Shown one piece after another: positions 1 through 11,078 of a DNA stretch of 64,000 nt. The notes beneath the pieces are model-generated. The model was not told the DNA's origin. It was given only the letters and a program-made list of their open reading frames with translations, and searched no databases. The stretch is from Jackrogersella multiformis (Eukaryota > Ascomycota > Sordariomycetes > Xylariales > Hypoxylaceae). The stretch spans positions 124,001 through 188,000 of the forward strand of contig CADCXD010000009.1 in NCBI GenBank assembly GCA_902806575.1, written 5' to 3'. Made by a program: the position numbers and the translations under genes. Every line of letters begins with the position of its first letter. Position 1 is the first letter of the stretch.

Positions 1-913
1 CGATACAGCCTACAACTACAACAACGATGCTGGTTACACCGCAGATCCCAGCACTATATATGGATTCACTGCTCATGCTCCCAATGTGGCTTATCCAAAC
101 ACATTTGCCACGAACATTGACTCTCAACTGCCGTCCTACTCGGCAAATCCCACCCCGTCCAATGCAGTTAGTCTCGGTATGGGTCAGAATGCTATGACTT
201 GGAATGATCCAATGATGCTTGCCAGCCCGGCAAATCCTATGGCGAGCAACAACGCTAACGTTGGTACTACCAACGACATGCCACCTCCTGGCCCTGAGCA
301 ACGCGGCGGTCTTTCCCAACATCAAAGTGGACCACAGGGTGGACGCGACAATTTCCAAAGTTCTGCTGGAGGTCGCGCGCTACTTACCGCTGCTGAGAGT
401 CAACTTTCTAACAGTGGCGCCTACCCAAGCGCTATCAACGTCAAAGCTCCTGCTGTTAACGCTCATGCAAACAGTGCCCAGGTTAATGCTGGCCTTAGCA
501 ACCCCAACAAAGGTGTTTCGAACGTCAATGCTGGCGGCGTTACCGATGACGATGCCTCGGATGACGACGTTATTCCACCGCACTTCCCTTGCAATAACGT
601 AGGCTGCAATTACGTTGGACGTAGCAAGGAGAATCTTAAGCAACATAAGATGTACAACCACATCGGCACCGAGTGCATGTGGCTTCCCTGTCGCTTCAAG
701 GCGGATGATCAGCAAGGATTGAGTCATCATCTAAAGAACCATCACTGTGCTCATATCCGATCCTATGAACACCAGGACAAAGGCCTACGATGGCAGTGTC
801 CATGGCCAGGCTGCAATGACGACTTCCAGGGAAAGGCAGGAGTGTATCGCCATGTCTTCTTCCACACTTACGATTGCGCACTAGAGGCGGGAATTATCTC
901 GCGTGAGAACTAG
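1..913 (+). CDS. C2H2 zinc-finger protein, 3' part of gene
   Basis: The reading frame is open from the left window edge, so the start lies outside; the stop is TAG at 911-913. The visible 303 residues begin with a low-complexity stretch rich in Asn, Ala, Ser and Pro, then a short acidic run (DDDASDDD) and three C2H2-type zinc fingers. Finger 1 is at about 590-663 (C-x4-C-x12-H-x4-H), finger 2 at about 674-747, and finger 3 at about 798-867 (C-x4-C-x12-H-x3-H). This arrangement suggests a nuclear DNA-binding regulator. Its target cannot be told from sequence. No intron is needed in the visible part. Confidence 0.8.
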   Translation, partial: DTAYNYNNDAGYTADPSTIYGFTAHAPNVAYPNTFATNIDSQLPSYSANPTPSNAVSLGMGQNAMTWNDPMMLASPANPMASNNANVGTTNDMPPPGPEQRGGLSQHQSGPQGGRDNFQSSAGGRALLTAAESQLSNSGAYPSAINVKAPAVNAHANSAQVNAGLSNPNKGVSNVNAGGVTDDDASDDDVIPPHFPCNNVGCNYVGRSKENLKQHKMYNHIGTECMWLPCRFKADDQQGLSHHLKNHHCAHIRSYEHQDKGLRWQCPWPGCNDDFQGKAGVYRHVFFHTYDCALEAGIISREN

Positions 914-1683
914 CAAGCAGCTTTACGACGATGTTACACATTTCGGCGAACCTGTTGACGATGGAGATCAATTGCGCTGATACGATCATTCAGGTATGAA
1001 CGCAAAAACTGCTGTTCTACCATATTTGGCAATCAAGCTGGCAACGAACTCTTTCTTTTCTTTCCATCTCTTTCCTTGATTGTTTTTGTCTTTGGTAATT
1101 GTCGCAACCGCGCGAATACTGCTTGGTACTGAGGTCTGATAATGGCAACATTGAGAGGGGTCTGTTGATGGCCCCAAACCTGGTCAGAGTCGGATGCAAA
1201 GGAGGTTTGTCTACTGAGATTTCCCCTTATTACGAAGATTGCTGTACCTAGATAAAGTCTCTAGTACCTAGCTAAGAACTGAATCCCCATGATTGTTTAT
1301 CAAATTCGCAAGGGCAGATCAAATTTCAGCTGTCCTACTAATTAAAACCCAACCGTTCTAGTAAAAAGGACAGACAGTGAGTTCCAGTTCGTTGGTTTTA
1401 TTGAAAAGGGGGAATAGCCCCAGCTGCCAACAGCTGCCACACATATTTGGTCGCTATCTGCCGCTCTAGCACCCCGGTTAAATGTCGCCCACTCGTAATA
1501 GTACCACCAGGCCTTTTACCCTTTTTTATATTTTTTAAAATGCCGATTTCTGCTCCTCGTCCTCGATTGCAATAAAATATCCGTATCGGCTGCCGGAATT
1601 CAGTGGCAAACCATGAATCATCAAATCCCTGGTGACTCTCGGAGTTATAATATTCACACTTATCATTTATCTGGCTTAACGAA
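914..1683. other. intergenic, no gene seen
   Basis: About 770 bases between the zinc-finger gene and the glycosyltransferase-like gene. Short open frames on the minus strand near 990-1200 have no recognisable protein features. The last 150 bases are AT-rich and probably hold the promoter of the downstream gene. Confidence 0.5.
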
Positions 1684-2721
1684 ATGCTCCCGGCGATTGT
1701 GTCAAGTCAGTCAATATCCAACCTATTGACATTGATCATCACAACATCACCGACGCCTTCTGCCCCATCAACAGACCTCATATCAACAATCTTATCATCA
1801 TTTCACAGTCATTGTGACTCACTATTTTCTTGCCGAGTAATTGTTGTATTCGACACATACGACCGTATTGCGTCCCATGCAAGATTGAAGAAAGGCCAGG
1901 TTACTCTAGATGGGGCTAGGACCTTTGATCTTTACAAGCAAAATGTCAGGGACCTGATTCTGAAGGAGTTCAGCCAGGACGATAACGAGCGAAACTTAGT
2001 TAGTGGTCAAGGTGAAGCCGAATTTGGATATAGCGGCGTCGAGTCCAACTTCGTTCTCCTCTCTACGTTGCGGACGGCCAACAACCAAGTAACATTTATA
2101 GAGCCTTCGAAGCGGTTGGGATTCGGGTTGGCTGTACGTTCCGCTTTGAGGCTAACCAAGACACCCTTCGTCTGGGTGCAGCAGCATGACTGGCCTCTGG
2201 TCTCCGACATTCCGTTGGAACCGTTGCTGGCTATCATGCGAGCAACTACTGCCGATAACACACCAGTGAAATATGTCTGTCTTCCATCTGTACGTCTACT
2301 ATCATATGCAGAGTCGGCCCATGTCGTGCAATTCCCCGTGCTGAGAGGGTTGACTGCATCTCTCAAGCGTAACTTTGTATCGGAATCGGGCGTCAGTGTT
2401 CCTCTTACGCCAATGTTTTTCTGGCATGACAAACCCCATCTAGCATCCACCGAACATTATCTTTCCCGCGTCTTCCCAACACGTCTTTCCATGTTAAGGG
2501 GAGCTTTCATTGAGGATACCATCGGACAACGAGCAAGGAACCAGATGAAAGAGGGCAACTGGGCCAAGTGGGCTACTTGGTTATACTACCCCGATGGCGG
2601 GCAGACACGATGTTTACAACATCGCCAAGGACGCACCTGGGAAGGTACTGAAAAGGAGTCAGAGAAGAAAGCATTATTGATGGCGCGGAACGCAGAGCAA
2701 ACCACGAACCGTCTAAACTAG
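1684..2721 (+). CDS. glycosyltransferase-like protein (GT2-like fold suspected)
   Basis: Single-exon frame of 345 residues from ATG 1684 to TAG 2719-2721. The N-terminal third carries a beta strand followed by an acidic motif (VIVVFDTYDR, about residues 52-61). The middle holds VWVQQHDWPLV (about residues 163-173), which looks like the nucleotide-sugar/metal-binding strand of GT-A glycosyltransferases. The C-terminal part contains FIEDTIGQ and then WLYYPDGG. This order resembles a poorly characterised family of GT2-like proteins in fungi and algae. There is no signal peptide or clear membrane segment, so it may be cytosolic. The gene call is firm; the enzymatic call is inference from motif shape only. 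Confidence 0.6.
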   Translation: MLPAIVSSQSISNLLTLIITTSPTPSAPSTDLISTILSSFHSHCDSLFSCRVIVVFDTYDRIASHARLKKGQVTLDGARTFDLYKQNVRDLILKEFSQDDNERNLVSGQGEAEFGYSGVESNFVLLSTLRTANNQVTFIEPSKRLGFGLAVRSALRLTKTPFVWVQQHDWPLVSDIPLEPLLAIMRATTADNTPVKYVCLPSVRLLSYAESAHVVQFPVLRGLTASLKRNFVSESGVSVPLTPMFFWHDKPHLASTEHYLSRVFPTRLSMLRGAFIEDTIGQRARNQMKEGNWAKWATWLYYPDGGQTRCLQHRQGRTWEGTEKESEKKALLMARNAEQTTNRLN

Positions 2722-2911
2722 TACGGGTATTTGTGCCGAAAGATTCTCCAGAGTCATCTCATCATGGGTTAGTCGTCTATGGGACGTGGCCAATTCCTAA
2801 AAATCGTGAGTTCAATATGCAACGTATGAACGGAATGGATAGAGTCAGAAGGAAAGGGAAGGGGGGGCGTAATGTTTGACGACTTTAAATCTATTTATGC
2901 CTTATGTCATG

Positions 2912-4286
2912 TCATATTTTCATCCATTTCTTGGAACTGCCTTTCGTCTTGTCGCTCCTCGCGCTCGCATGTACTCGCTCAGCCGATGTTCGCAGGGGAT
3001 CGACTTGGCTTAAAACGTACGAATCCTGGTAGTACATCCCCTTGTTTTTTATCCCCTTTCTGCCACCGTCGCCCCCTAAGTCCGCCTCGCTGCCTGTTCT
3101 GCTGTGCGTCGTGTCGCGCGTCAAACGATCCTCGTCGTCTTCCATATACCGCGTCTCACGCGTGATGCTCACCTCCTGCGTCACGAATATCTTCCCCCAG
3201 TCTAACTTGCTGAGCACCGGCCAGAATATAGGTACACTCGCACAAATGCTCGCAGCGTCGACTTCGAGGACGGCTAAAACGATGCTAATCGATCCGTACC
3301 ATGTGGGATCCCTCGTCGGCCAGGTAGCTACTTTGTGCTGCGTAATAGTCACAACCCGCCATATGGCGAAAATAAGGACACTGAGTTGGTAAGTTATGCG
3401 AATATTACAACATGACTAGGCGGGACTCACCATATTCCCATAGAAAGTAGACCGACTAGTCGCACGCGACTACATGTGGTCGCGCCATCCTTGAAGAACA
3501 GCGGGAGCGGGATAATCAGTACTATGGTATCGAGCACCATATTAATGGCCGCATGACTCTGGAAGGTAGCGACAAATGGACCTGCGCGCTGTGAGCCGTA
3601 TCCATAACAACTTGAACTTCCGTTGTTGTCCCAAAAGTCATAAACCGGAATGCATGGAACCCAAGCTAAAAAGGAGTACGCAATCCCCCAAAGCGCCGTG
3701 AACACCATCAGAGCAATCAGTAGCCGGTGGATGAAGACGCCTCGATCGAAGACACGAAGATACTGAAGTAGAAGCGCCTCTTTTATAAGCGCTGTTGAGG
3801 TCACGTAGGCTGCGTTTCCAATGTAAAATGTCTTGAGGAAACCCTTGGTTTGCCAGGCTTCGAGTAATAAAAAGTGCTTGCCGAGACCGTAGGTGACCGA
3901 GACGCATACGGCTATCGACCCAGTCGTAACCATGACCTTACCGCACGAGTAATGTTAATTGATAATTCGTCGTCGACCGCCGAGGATGCACAATGATCAA
4001 GCACTGCTTACCAAATAGAGAAATACACACAGATCATCCCAACCAGGAGTCTTATACCGTACCCGTACGTATAAGCGAAGGCAAACGCATATCCATGAAA
4101 TTATCTGTTATTTCAAAATCGTAAGAACCGGTCCTTGTTATCAATCACACAAGACGAACTCTTGAACAGTCGTAGTAGCGAATAACATACCAAACACGAT
4201 ATGACAACTCCCAATATCGTCTCCGGCCTATTGGATATGGGCTCGGGCTCGTTAAAGTTGTCGAACGAATAGCGAAACTCCGACAT
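2912..4286 (-). CDS. PTH11-like rhodopsin-domain integral membrane protein (copy A)
   Basis: Four exons: 4286-4191, 4104-4012, 3936-3431 and 3380-2912, giving 387 residues. All introns are GT-AG and all junctions keep frame. Family hallmarks are a short N-terminus with NEPEP and RPE, a first helix ending LRLYVRVRYK, a GWDDLCV turn, GLGKH at the start of a later loop, FYIGN and LLLQYLRVF, and a last helix followed by RDPTWYGS and ICASVPIFWP. This is the fungal seven-helix rhodopsin (PTH11-related) fold of the plasma membrane, whose members include surface-sensing receptor-like proteins. There is no N-terminal CFEM domain. The cytoplasmic tail (about 100 residues) is hydrophilic. The ligand and signalling role are unknown. 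A paralogue lies at 22132-23686. Confidence 0.85.
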
Positions 4287-6456
4287 AGTCTATTCCACGG
4301 CACAAAAAAAGAACGTAAGGTCACACGAAGTGTCGAAACCGGCTCGAGAGAAAAGGCGGCATCGAATCAGTAACGAGTGCCCGGATGTCGTCGTCGAGGC
4401 ATCAATAGGTAAAGGGTGCCCCGGATGTAATAGGTGCACCTCGTTACAGGAGATACGAGTTCTACTAATATGCTAGGCAGGCAAGCAAGTAAGTAAGGAA
4501 CGCGAAAATTAGACAGGTGACGGCGAGGGATGTAATAATGCTTGGCATACAGTTAGTTGGGTTTATTTTTAATGGATTACGGCTTACATACTGTATGTCA
4601 GTGATAGGAGATGAGACATGCGTGAGATCCGATGATCCACTAACAACCATGGAATCGTCGAATCCTTCGAAAAAGGTTGCCCCGGACTGAAGATTCTGAT
4701 GAACTATTCCCACTACGCCTAATGGAGGAATGAACGAATCCTACCCGCCCATTGATGTAGTTATGCCAAAGAGAAAGACTCAACTAGGTACCATTAACTG
4801 ACTACTAATGCTCACACTGTTGTAATTGCGTACTACATACTTACATGTATACCTACATACTATAGTTGGCGACATCGACACTGCTATATCATTACGTTCG
4901 CACACGTGCTTATCGAGAATCTCAATGCCATGTATGCTACAAGGCAGCCAGGCTACCAAGCTGCTAAGGTAGTCTTAAAACCTCGAAGGCGTACCCAAGC
5001 GGTGCTTCTAGCTCCAGTGGGCAATGGTGACCGCGTATCGGTAATTCAGCGTCACATCGGCCTGCCTTCTCGAACATGGGGCAGGGAGGTTCCAGGGATG
5101 GGTCTGACGGGTAAAGCAAAGCAGCTTGATCCGCCACGTCGATCGTCAGCCTATCTCCTATTATCTAGCCCATTTCAGCGATATGATCGACCGAGTTCGT
5201 CTGTTATTGGACGGCTTATTGGACGGCGAATCTTACTAAGAATTACATAGTATATGCTGGTATGTAACCATAGCGGAGGACAGCGGAGGACAATGCGAGA
5301 GGGGAGGAAAATATCACCTTAAAAATTGCAGAGAATCCCTGCTCGTCACCGCATTGATGTTAATTTAGGATCCGTCTCGCATGAGACGCGTACCCCGAGG
5401 TGCCGATATATGGCCCGGAATAACCATAATTCCCCTTACTTGCAGTTTGACGTGGGCACTCAGTCGTGAGTTTCTCCTGAATCTTAGGATCGGTTTGGTA
5501 CCAATACCTTATGAACCAGAATTATAATCCATTGCGTTCGATTAAGTTCCTTCTTCTTTTCTGATTGAGTCTTTTTAACTACCTGTTCATATCATATTTT
5601 TCTGGCTCTGTAAGATGATGTATCAGCAATGGTCGTTAAACACGAAGTGATGAGGGATAATCTGAGTCAGAAGCGATGATGTACGGAGCATGGGTTAGGG
5701 AGACAGACAGACTATCGATAGTTTTCAATAATAATACTACTACAGCTTAAAAGGCTTATCCTCATCCTTGGCTAGCGAATTTGGAACGGTTTTATAATTC
5801 GAGCCCGCGAGATTTAAGACTCAATCGCTTGGTTATCTACCTACCTAGGTACTAATATGCTATACATACAAATAGGTAAGCATAAGAAATGACCCTTACT
5901 AGGTAGACATTCAAAACCAAGACTTTCATACAGCATATCCAAACAGATTGCCGGTTCGCTTAAACCCAGAACTGCCGGCCGGTACTACTTTCGAGGGATT
6001 CAAGATGTTCCAGGCACATCCACGTGCGTACGGCCGCTCTACAAACCCTCAGCTTCGCTTATTATTGCACAACATACCACACGCCTACTTACCTAACTGA
6101 TACTGTACTGTACTGTACTGTACTGTACTATTAGGTAGCCTCCCATACTATTAGCCCCCCCACACGTGGGATCTCGGCAGCTAAAAGCTTAGTTGAGGGG
6201 TAATTGTTAATGGGTAATGGGGGTAGATGGCACGGTCGAAATACCCAGACAGTGCAAGCACACCTACATACGATAAATTCTGACCCTTTTCAGGTCGATC
6301 ATATTAGATGTCCATTCTCTTTTATTATTACCTACTTACACTAGGTAGGTAGATAGATACCTACATAAGCTCCCAACTAGCCAGTGCTGGTATAAGCAAT
6401 TAATTTAGACATTTACCATTTACCATTTGATACTTTGATGTTTTATATACACAATA
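4287..6456. other. intergenic; CCTAGG palindromes and a TACTG microsatellite
   Basis: About 2.2 kb without a supported gene. Open frames at 4465-4713 (-) and 4906-5250 (+) lack recognisable features and sit among low-complexity DNA. Several TACCTAGGTA-type palindromes occur from about 5840 onward. Confidence 0.5.
6101..6129. repeat. TACTG microsatellite
   Basis: Nearly six tandem units of the pentamer TACTG, read directly from the sequence. Confidence 0.95.
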
Positions 6457-6583
6457 CTACCAGGCGAGAGCCACCTGTTAGTGAATTCAGGTTCGATTCC
6501 TGTTACTACCTACCTAGGTAGGTAGGTACCTGGGTATGTATGTGGCGCTATTGGTATCTCGCTGGTAGCCCTGGAGCTCAATT
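6457..6583 (+). repeat. tRNA-like dispersed repeat, copy C, split by a 39-base CCTAGG insertion
   Basis: This matches the 82-bp arm at 24139-24220: it starts CTACCAGGCGAGA, carries the B-box-like GGTTCGATTCC, and ends GCGCTATTGG-TATCTCGCTGGTAG followed by AGCTCAATT. Positions 6506-6544 hold 39 extra bases made of TACC/GGTA and CCTAGG units that are absent from the other two copies. There is also a small CCCTGG insertion near the end. The body has a few substitutions, so this copy is more diverged than the perfect pair at 24 kb. Confidence 0.85.
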
Positions 6584-6903
6584 AATAATAGTTAGAGCGG
6601 ACATAGCAGCTCTACTAGCTACCGAGTAAATTCCGATATTCCCGACCCGAGCCGGTAAACATCTAGAGGAGTCTATGGGGCTGTTACGTAAACTATTACT
6701 AGTGTACTAGCACTGGCTAGTACCTACCTAGGTGGGTACTGGAGGTTTTTAGGTACATAAGTACGATCTTGTGAATAAAAACCTGAAAATTACAACATTA
6801 TTATAGCTCTATCAGCAAGTGAAGTGATAACTATTAAACATTTAATAAATATGAATTATATCAACTTCTCTGAGTAATAAATATATTTCCACATCAGACG
6901 GCT

Positions 6904-7680
6904 CTAAACCTTGCTCACAATGAAGTCCACTGCATTAGGAGCAAGGTCATGGTATTCGTGATGAGCATCCGTAACAATCAGCGTACCTTTACAAACTTGA
7001 TCACCCTCATGGCAAAGAATCAGGGTTTTAGTCGCGTCAAAGTTCGGGATCTGTCCTCCATCCTGTGCCTTCTGGGTGTCGCCAAAGGTCACTGCCGCAT
7101 AGATCCGGTCTTTGACGCTGGTGTCCGCCGACTCGATAGACCGGTGCACCAGCGCCGCCCCTTGGCTATAGCCCGAGACCACGAGCTTCGACGACGGGCA
7201 TTGCGTAGCTGCTTGCGTGACAAGTGCTCGCATGTTATCTGCGTCTTCGGGATCGCAACCTCCATCTCTAAGATTGTCGATCAGCAACGCTGGATAGTCA
7301 ACACCCTGCGCTGCTACCGTGCTTGCGCCTAATACCGCTTTGAGCTGGTCGATAGTTTGCGGTCCCGGATCACCGCCCTGTAACCAATCGTGAGAATCAT
7401 AGCCCGTACGAGTAACGAGTGATGGGAGAAATTGACTTACAACGTTGCCGTCCTGGGTGCTACCGCGGGCGAAAAAGAAGATGACATCTCGACACCCGCC
7501 CTCGAGAAACTCATTTTCTGTAGTTCCGGCTGACTGCCGGCTCTGAATATCGGCTGTTGCGCCCACAGATTGCCGCCCTTTGAGCTTTACAATAGTGCTT
7601 TCGGAGTAGTCCAGCACCAAGGGGATGGCCGCCGTTGAGGCTACCGACGTGATGTAGAGAAGCGCAAGTGATAGCCTCAT
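6904..7680 (-). CDS. cutinase (secreted carboxylic ester hydrolase)
   Basis: Start ATG at 7680, stop at 6904. An intron is likely at 7440-7378 (GTAAGT...TTACAG, 63 bases). Splicing it gives 237 residues and joins ARGSTQDGNV directly to GGDPGP, matching the usual cutinase loop. The intron has no stop and keeps frame, so retention would give 258 residues. A signal peptide is visible at the N-terminus (MRLSLALLYITSVASTAA). The catalytic triad reads Ser151 in GYSQG, Asp206 in HEGDQVC and His219 in AHHEY (spliced numbering). Cysteines are placed for the two family disulfides. The family hydrolyses cutin and related polyesters outside the cell. Confidence 0.9.
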   Translation of the reverse strand: MRLSLALLYITSVASTAAIPLVLDYSESTIVKLKGRQSVGATADIQSRQSAGTTENEFLEGGCRDVIFFFARGSTQDGNVVSQFLPSLVTRTGYDSHDWLQGGDPGPQTIDQLKAVLGASTVAAQGVDYPALLIDNLRDGGCDPEDADNMRALVTQAATQCPSSKLVVSGYSQGAALVHRSIESADTSVKDRIYAAVTFGDTQKAQDGGQIPNFDATKTLILCHEGDQVCKGTLIVTDAHHEYHDLAPNAVDFIVSKV

Positions 7681-8761
7681 CTTCCAAACTTACTAATTGC
7701 CCAATACCACAGTTTGGAGAACCCGAATGCAGAGATAAGGCGAGTATCTAGGGCATTTTCTCTCTTCTCTAGGGGGGCCGTGGTTGAAGGTGCTCCTATA
7801 TAACCACATATTGCAATACCATCTCAATCGCATCAATACCTAGTTCTATACAATGGCTACTCGGTATATAGGTGGTATTAGAACTACATTTCCTACCGGT
7901 GACCTTCAGGTCAAGATGTATCCAGTGACCTTCCTAGAAGGATATATTGGCCGAGTAGCGCACGTCGTGGCAAGCCGCTACGAAGCCTAGTTGATGGACA
8001 CGTGCATCATGGGAACGTCAATGAGATCCTTGGTAAAGAGCCCCGACCGTGCTCAACATAGAAGGTGGCAGTAAGATCCAGTGAAATGGTCTGGCACATG
8101 CAAACCCCAAGTCCAAAATGCATTAGAGTTGTATTGCGTTATAGGTAATAGCTGATGTTTTTATAGGGCTACGATAATAGATCTTGGTTGAAAGACTGGG
8201 GATTACTCCCCAACGCAGTAGAGCTCTTTGAGCATACATATAAACCCCGCTTCTACACCAGATGGCTATGGCTATGAGTATCTAAGTAATTCATGTGATC
8301 GTTGAAAAGATGGGATTCATCACGGTAGAGTCAGTCAGTCACCATGTGTCATACAAGGGAAATCTCATTCGCTTCAAACACCGAAACGAATTCGCTTGAA
8401 TGAAGTCGTTGGCTGTTTAACTTGCCTGGGTACCTACCAGGTAGGTAATGCAGTATCGGTGATGATAAATGCTAGTGGTCGCTCGAATACCACCTAGGTA
8501 GAGTGTCAAGTGCTAAAGGGGCTAACCTACATGATGACCTGGAAGTTTTAGACTGAAAGGTACCCAGTCTAGGCATCTTGAGAATTTATATTACTTGTAT
8601 ACATAGGGACTCGATGGAAGAAGACGCTGTGTGGCTATCAAGGGGGAGCTTGTATATGTTACCACTGCAGCCTTATTACTCGGACCTGGGGGCAAACGAT
8701 TGAAGATGACAAATGAAGCAGGAATGATATATATACTAAGAAAATTGAAACCATGAGTGCA
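7681..8761. other. intergenic, no gene seen
   Basis: About 1.1 kb between the 5' end of the cutinase gene and the 3' end of Lunapark. It contains a few CCTAGG palindromes (about 8430-8500) and no supported coding sequence. The cutinase promoter must lie in the left part. Confidence 0.5.
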
Positions 8762-10130
8762 TTATGGGACCATCTGAGACTTCTTGTTACGATGCCTCAA
8801 GTTTGGCTCCTCTGCAGCAGAAAGTGCCTCCTCTCCGTCGGTGTCGCCTACATCTTCACTGTCATTTTCGACTTTAACCATGTCGCTGGACATATCACTA
8901 TCTCTATCCACGCTCCTCAAGCCGGCGTTTGACTTTTTCGATCCCAGGACCTCTCGAATAATCTTCTTGTCCTCGTCCATCTCCCCGTTTGATGATCCAC
9001 AGGATATGCACTTCCATAGTCCCAAGTCTGATAAGGATTTAGTCCCCGGAGGTGCTTGCCCGTTCACCAGCCGACAATTTTGACATATCAGTACGATGCG
9101 GTTCTTGGGCACAGTTTCGTCCTCGCCAAGCATGAGATCCATGATGCGGTCATACCAGCGGGGAGGACCTGGGTTCACATCATACTGGACGTACGAGGTT
9201 GTAAGAGGTCCAGCGTTAGGTGCGAACTCTTCCGTAGGTTGATGTTCTAGTGAGGGTGCATGCGGATGCGGCATACGAGAGGGATCTTGACGGGGTTGCG
9301 TGGCGCCTGGAATAGGGGCTGGAGCGGGAGCTGAGGCCGGAACCGGAGGGGATCTTTGAATGTTGGCGGTTGGTGGAGGCGGGATATTGATCCTCGCACC
9401 AGGAATGACAGGACCTGCGTTATAGCGACCGTTTCTGTTGGACCCTTTTCTCTGGTGGCCATTTCTATCATCCCCTTCTCCCTCTTGTTTCTTGGGTTGG
9501 TTCCGTTTATCTCCAGATCCTCCATATTTCTCTAACAACTCCAGGGTTGAATCATATTTGGTAGCATCCTTCAGCTTTTGGATCGTGTTTGCACGCTCGG
9601 TTTGTTGATCCTTCAAGCGAGACTCCAGCGTGTCGATGCGAAGGCTGAAATAAGCGTTTGTCAATGTCCTAACGAGGTAAATTCTGATTCGCGCGATGCG
9701 TGTTAGGACAAAATTCCCCATTAAAATACAACATTTAGTTAAGTAACAACGTACAAAACGGGGCCACCGGCCATTCCAGTCCACTCCCATGGTCCTAGAT
9801 TTTGCCATCCGACCACCAGGGTTAAGACGATGGCGTAGACTAGATAGGCAAAGGTGAGGTATAGGGTCCATAGGACTTTGATTCGGCGAGAGTTGGTTCG
9901 AGCTCGGTCGAGTTGGGTTTGGGTGGTTGTGATCTTGTTGGAAAGAGTCGAGAGCGTCTTTTCGAAAGAGGATGGGGAATAACGATGGCCCTATTGACAT
10001 TCCAAGAATCTAGTTAGCTCTCTATCTAGATATATGTAGGTATATGTAGGTATATAGGTGTATAGTATGTAGAAGACATCAAGTTTTCAAAGTCCTCCAA
10101 ACTTACCTTCCAAGGCCAGATAGACACCAT
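8762..10130 (-). CDS. LNP1: Lunapark family ER-junction protein
   Basis: Three exons: 10130-10107, 9990-9755 and 9683-8762, encoding 393 residues. The first exon holds only eight codons (MVSIWPWK). Exon 2 gives a predicted coiled coil and a hydrophobic hairpin (LYLTFAYLVYAIVLTLVV). Exon 3 opens with a second membrane segment, then a helix, LKDATKYDSTLELLEKYGG, a Pro-rich linker and the family's zinc ribbon with CQNC at 287-290 and CISC at 312-315. The tail is acidic. Lunapark proteins sit at three-way junctions of the endoplasmic reticulum and counterbalance the tubule-fusing GTPase Sey1. Residue order and length fit the family. The splice sites follow consensus, and the other frame across exon 2 gives nonsense. 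Confidence 0.9.
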
Positions 10131-11078
10131 GTCTTCAGTATTAGGATGGACCCTACCGTCGAGAGATCATGACGAGTTGTAAACAGGGAGGGGAAGAGAG
10201 GTGGTGAATGATAGTAAAGAACAAAATAAATAGTAGATAATAGTAAATAGTAAATAATACAATGACGGTTACTTTCCTCCTGTGAACGTCCGTCAGAGAT
10301 ACACTAGCTATCAGCGCTACCTAAGGTTACGTCAGGCAAGCCGAATAATTTAGACCTGATGACCTGGGTGACAGATGTGACGACATTACAGGTGAAGCAA
10401 TTAAAGGAATAAGGAATAAGAAGGACAGCAGAGAAATAAAACCATTGGCTGCTGGAGCTTTTAGGGCCTATTGCATGTGCGAGTACCCACTATTTGCATA
10501 CCTACCTAGGTAGTACCTAGGTACTACCAGGCAGCCAGGTACCTAGCGATGGGATTTGATTGGTCCAACTTTAAATGCTGCAGGAGTACATAGGTACCTA
10601 GGTAGGGTACCTTACTTACCTACCTAGGTACATAGAAGTGTACCTAAGTACCTAGGTACGTGGTATTAAGTTGCAACCTAAAAGGAAACCTTGGAACCTC
10701 GAAGGGAAAGATTACCTCAGACGGCGCCGAGCCTCAGAAAGCGTGGTAGGTACCAACCTAGTACCAACCTAGTATACCTAAGGTAGGCACCTCCTACTTC
10801 CTACTTCCTAGGTACTTCTAAAATTGGCTCGTAGTCTTTGAAGTTTGGAAACCTACTAGAAACAACATTGTTCAACTTCAACTTCGGCTTTTATCAGTGC
10901 TTTGCTTTGCTTTGCCTATTAATCAAAACCTACGTCGCTCGGATTCTTGCCCTGATGATGATCTCTGACGCGCATGGCTATAACATTTAGTCCCAACACA
11001 AACTGTCGCATCTTTCCTCTCCGGTGTCCTAGAAGCCGCCCGCTCGCCGTCTATCGCTCGCCGTCCGCTTGAGCCAGC
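10131..11078. other. divergent promoter region between Lunapark and golgin genes
   Basis: The two flanking genes are transcribed away from each other, so this 0.95 kb should carry both promoters. It also holds one of the densest clusters of CCTAGG palindromes in the window. Confidence 0.5.
10498..10815. repeat. cluster of TACCTAGGTA palindromic repeats
   Basis: At least six copies of CCTAGG embedded in TACC/GGTA units are visible here, together with repeated GTACCAACCTA. The same short palindrome recurs in most intergenic gaps of the window. Confidence 0.85.

Noticed and set aside
4465..4713. Open frame of 82 codons on the minus strand
   Set aside because: No features beyond a short hydrophobic end; likely chance.
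4906..5250. Open frame of 114 codons on the plus strand
   Set aside because: No recognisable domain, no convincing start context, and surrounded by repeat-rich intergenic DNA.
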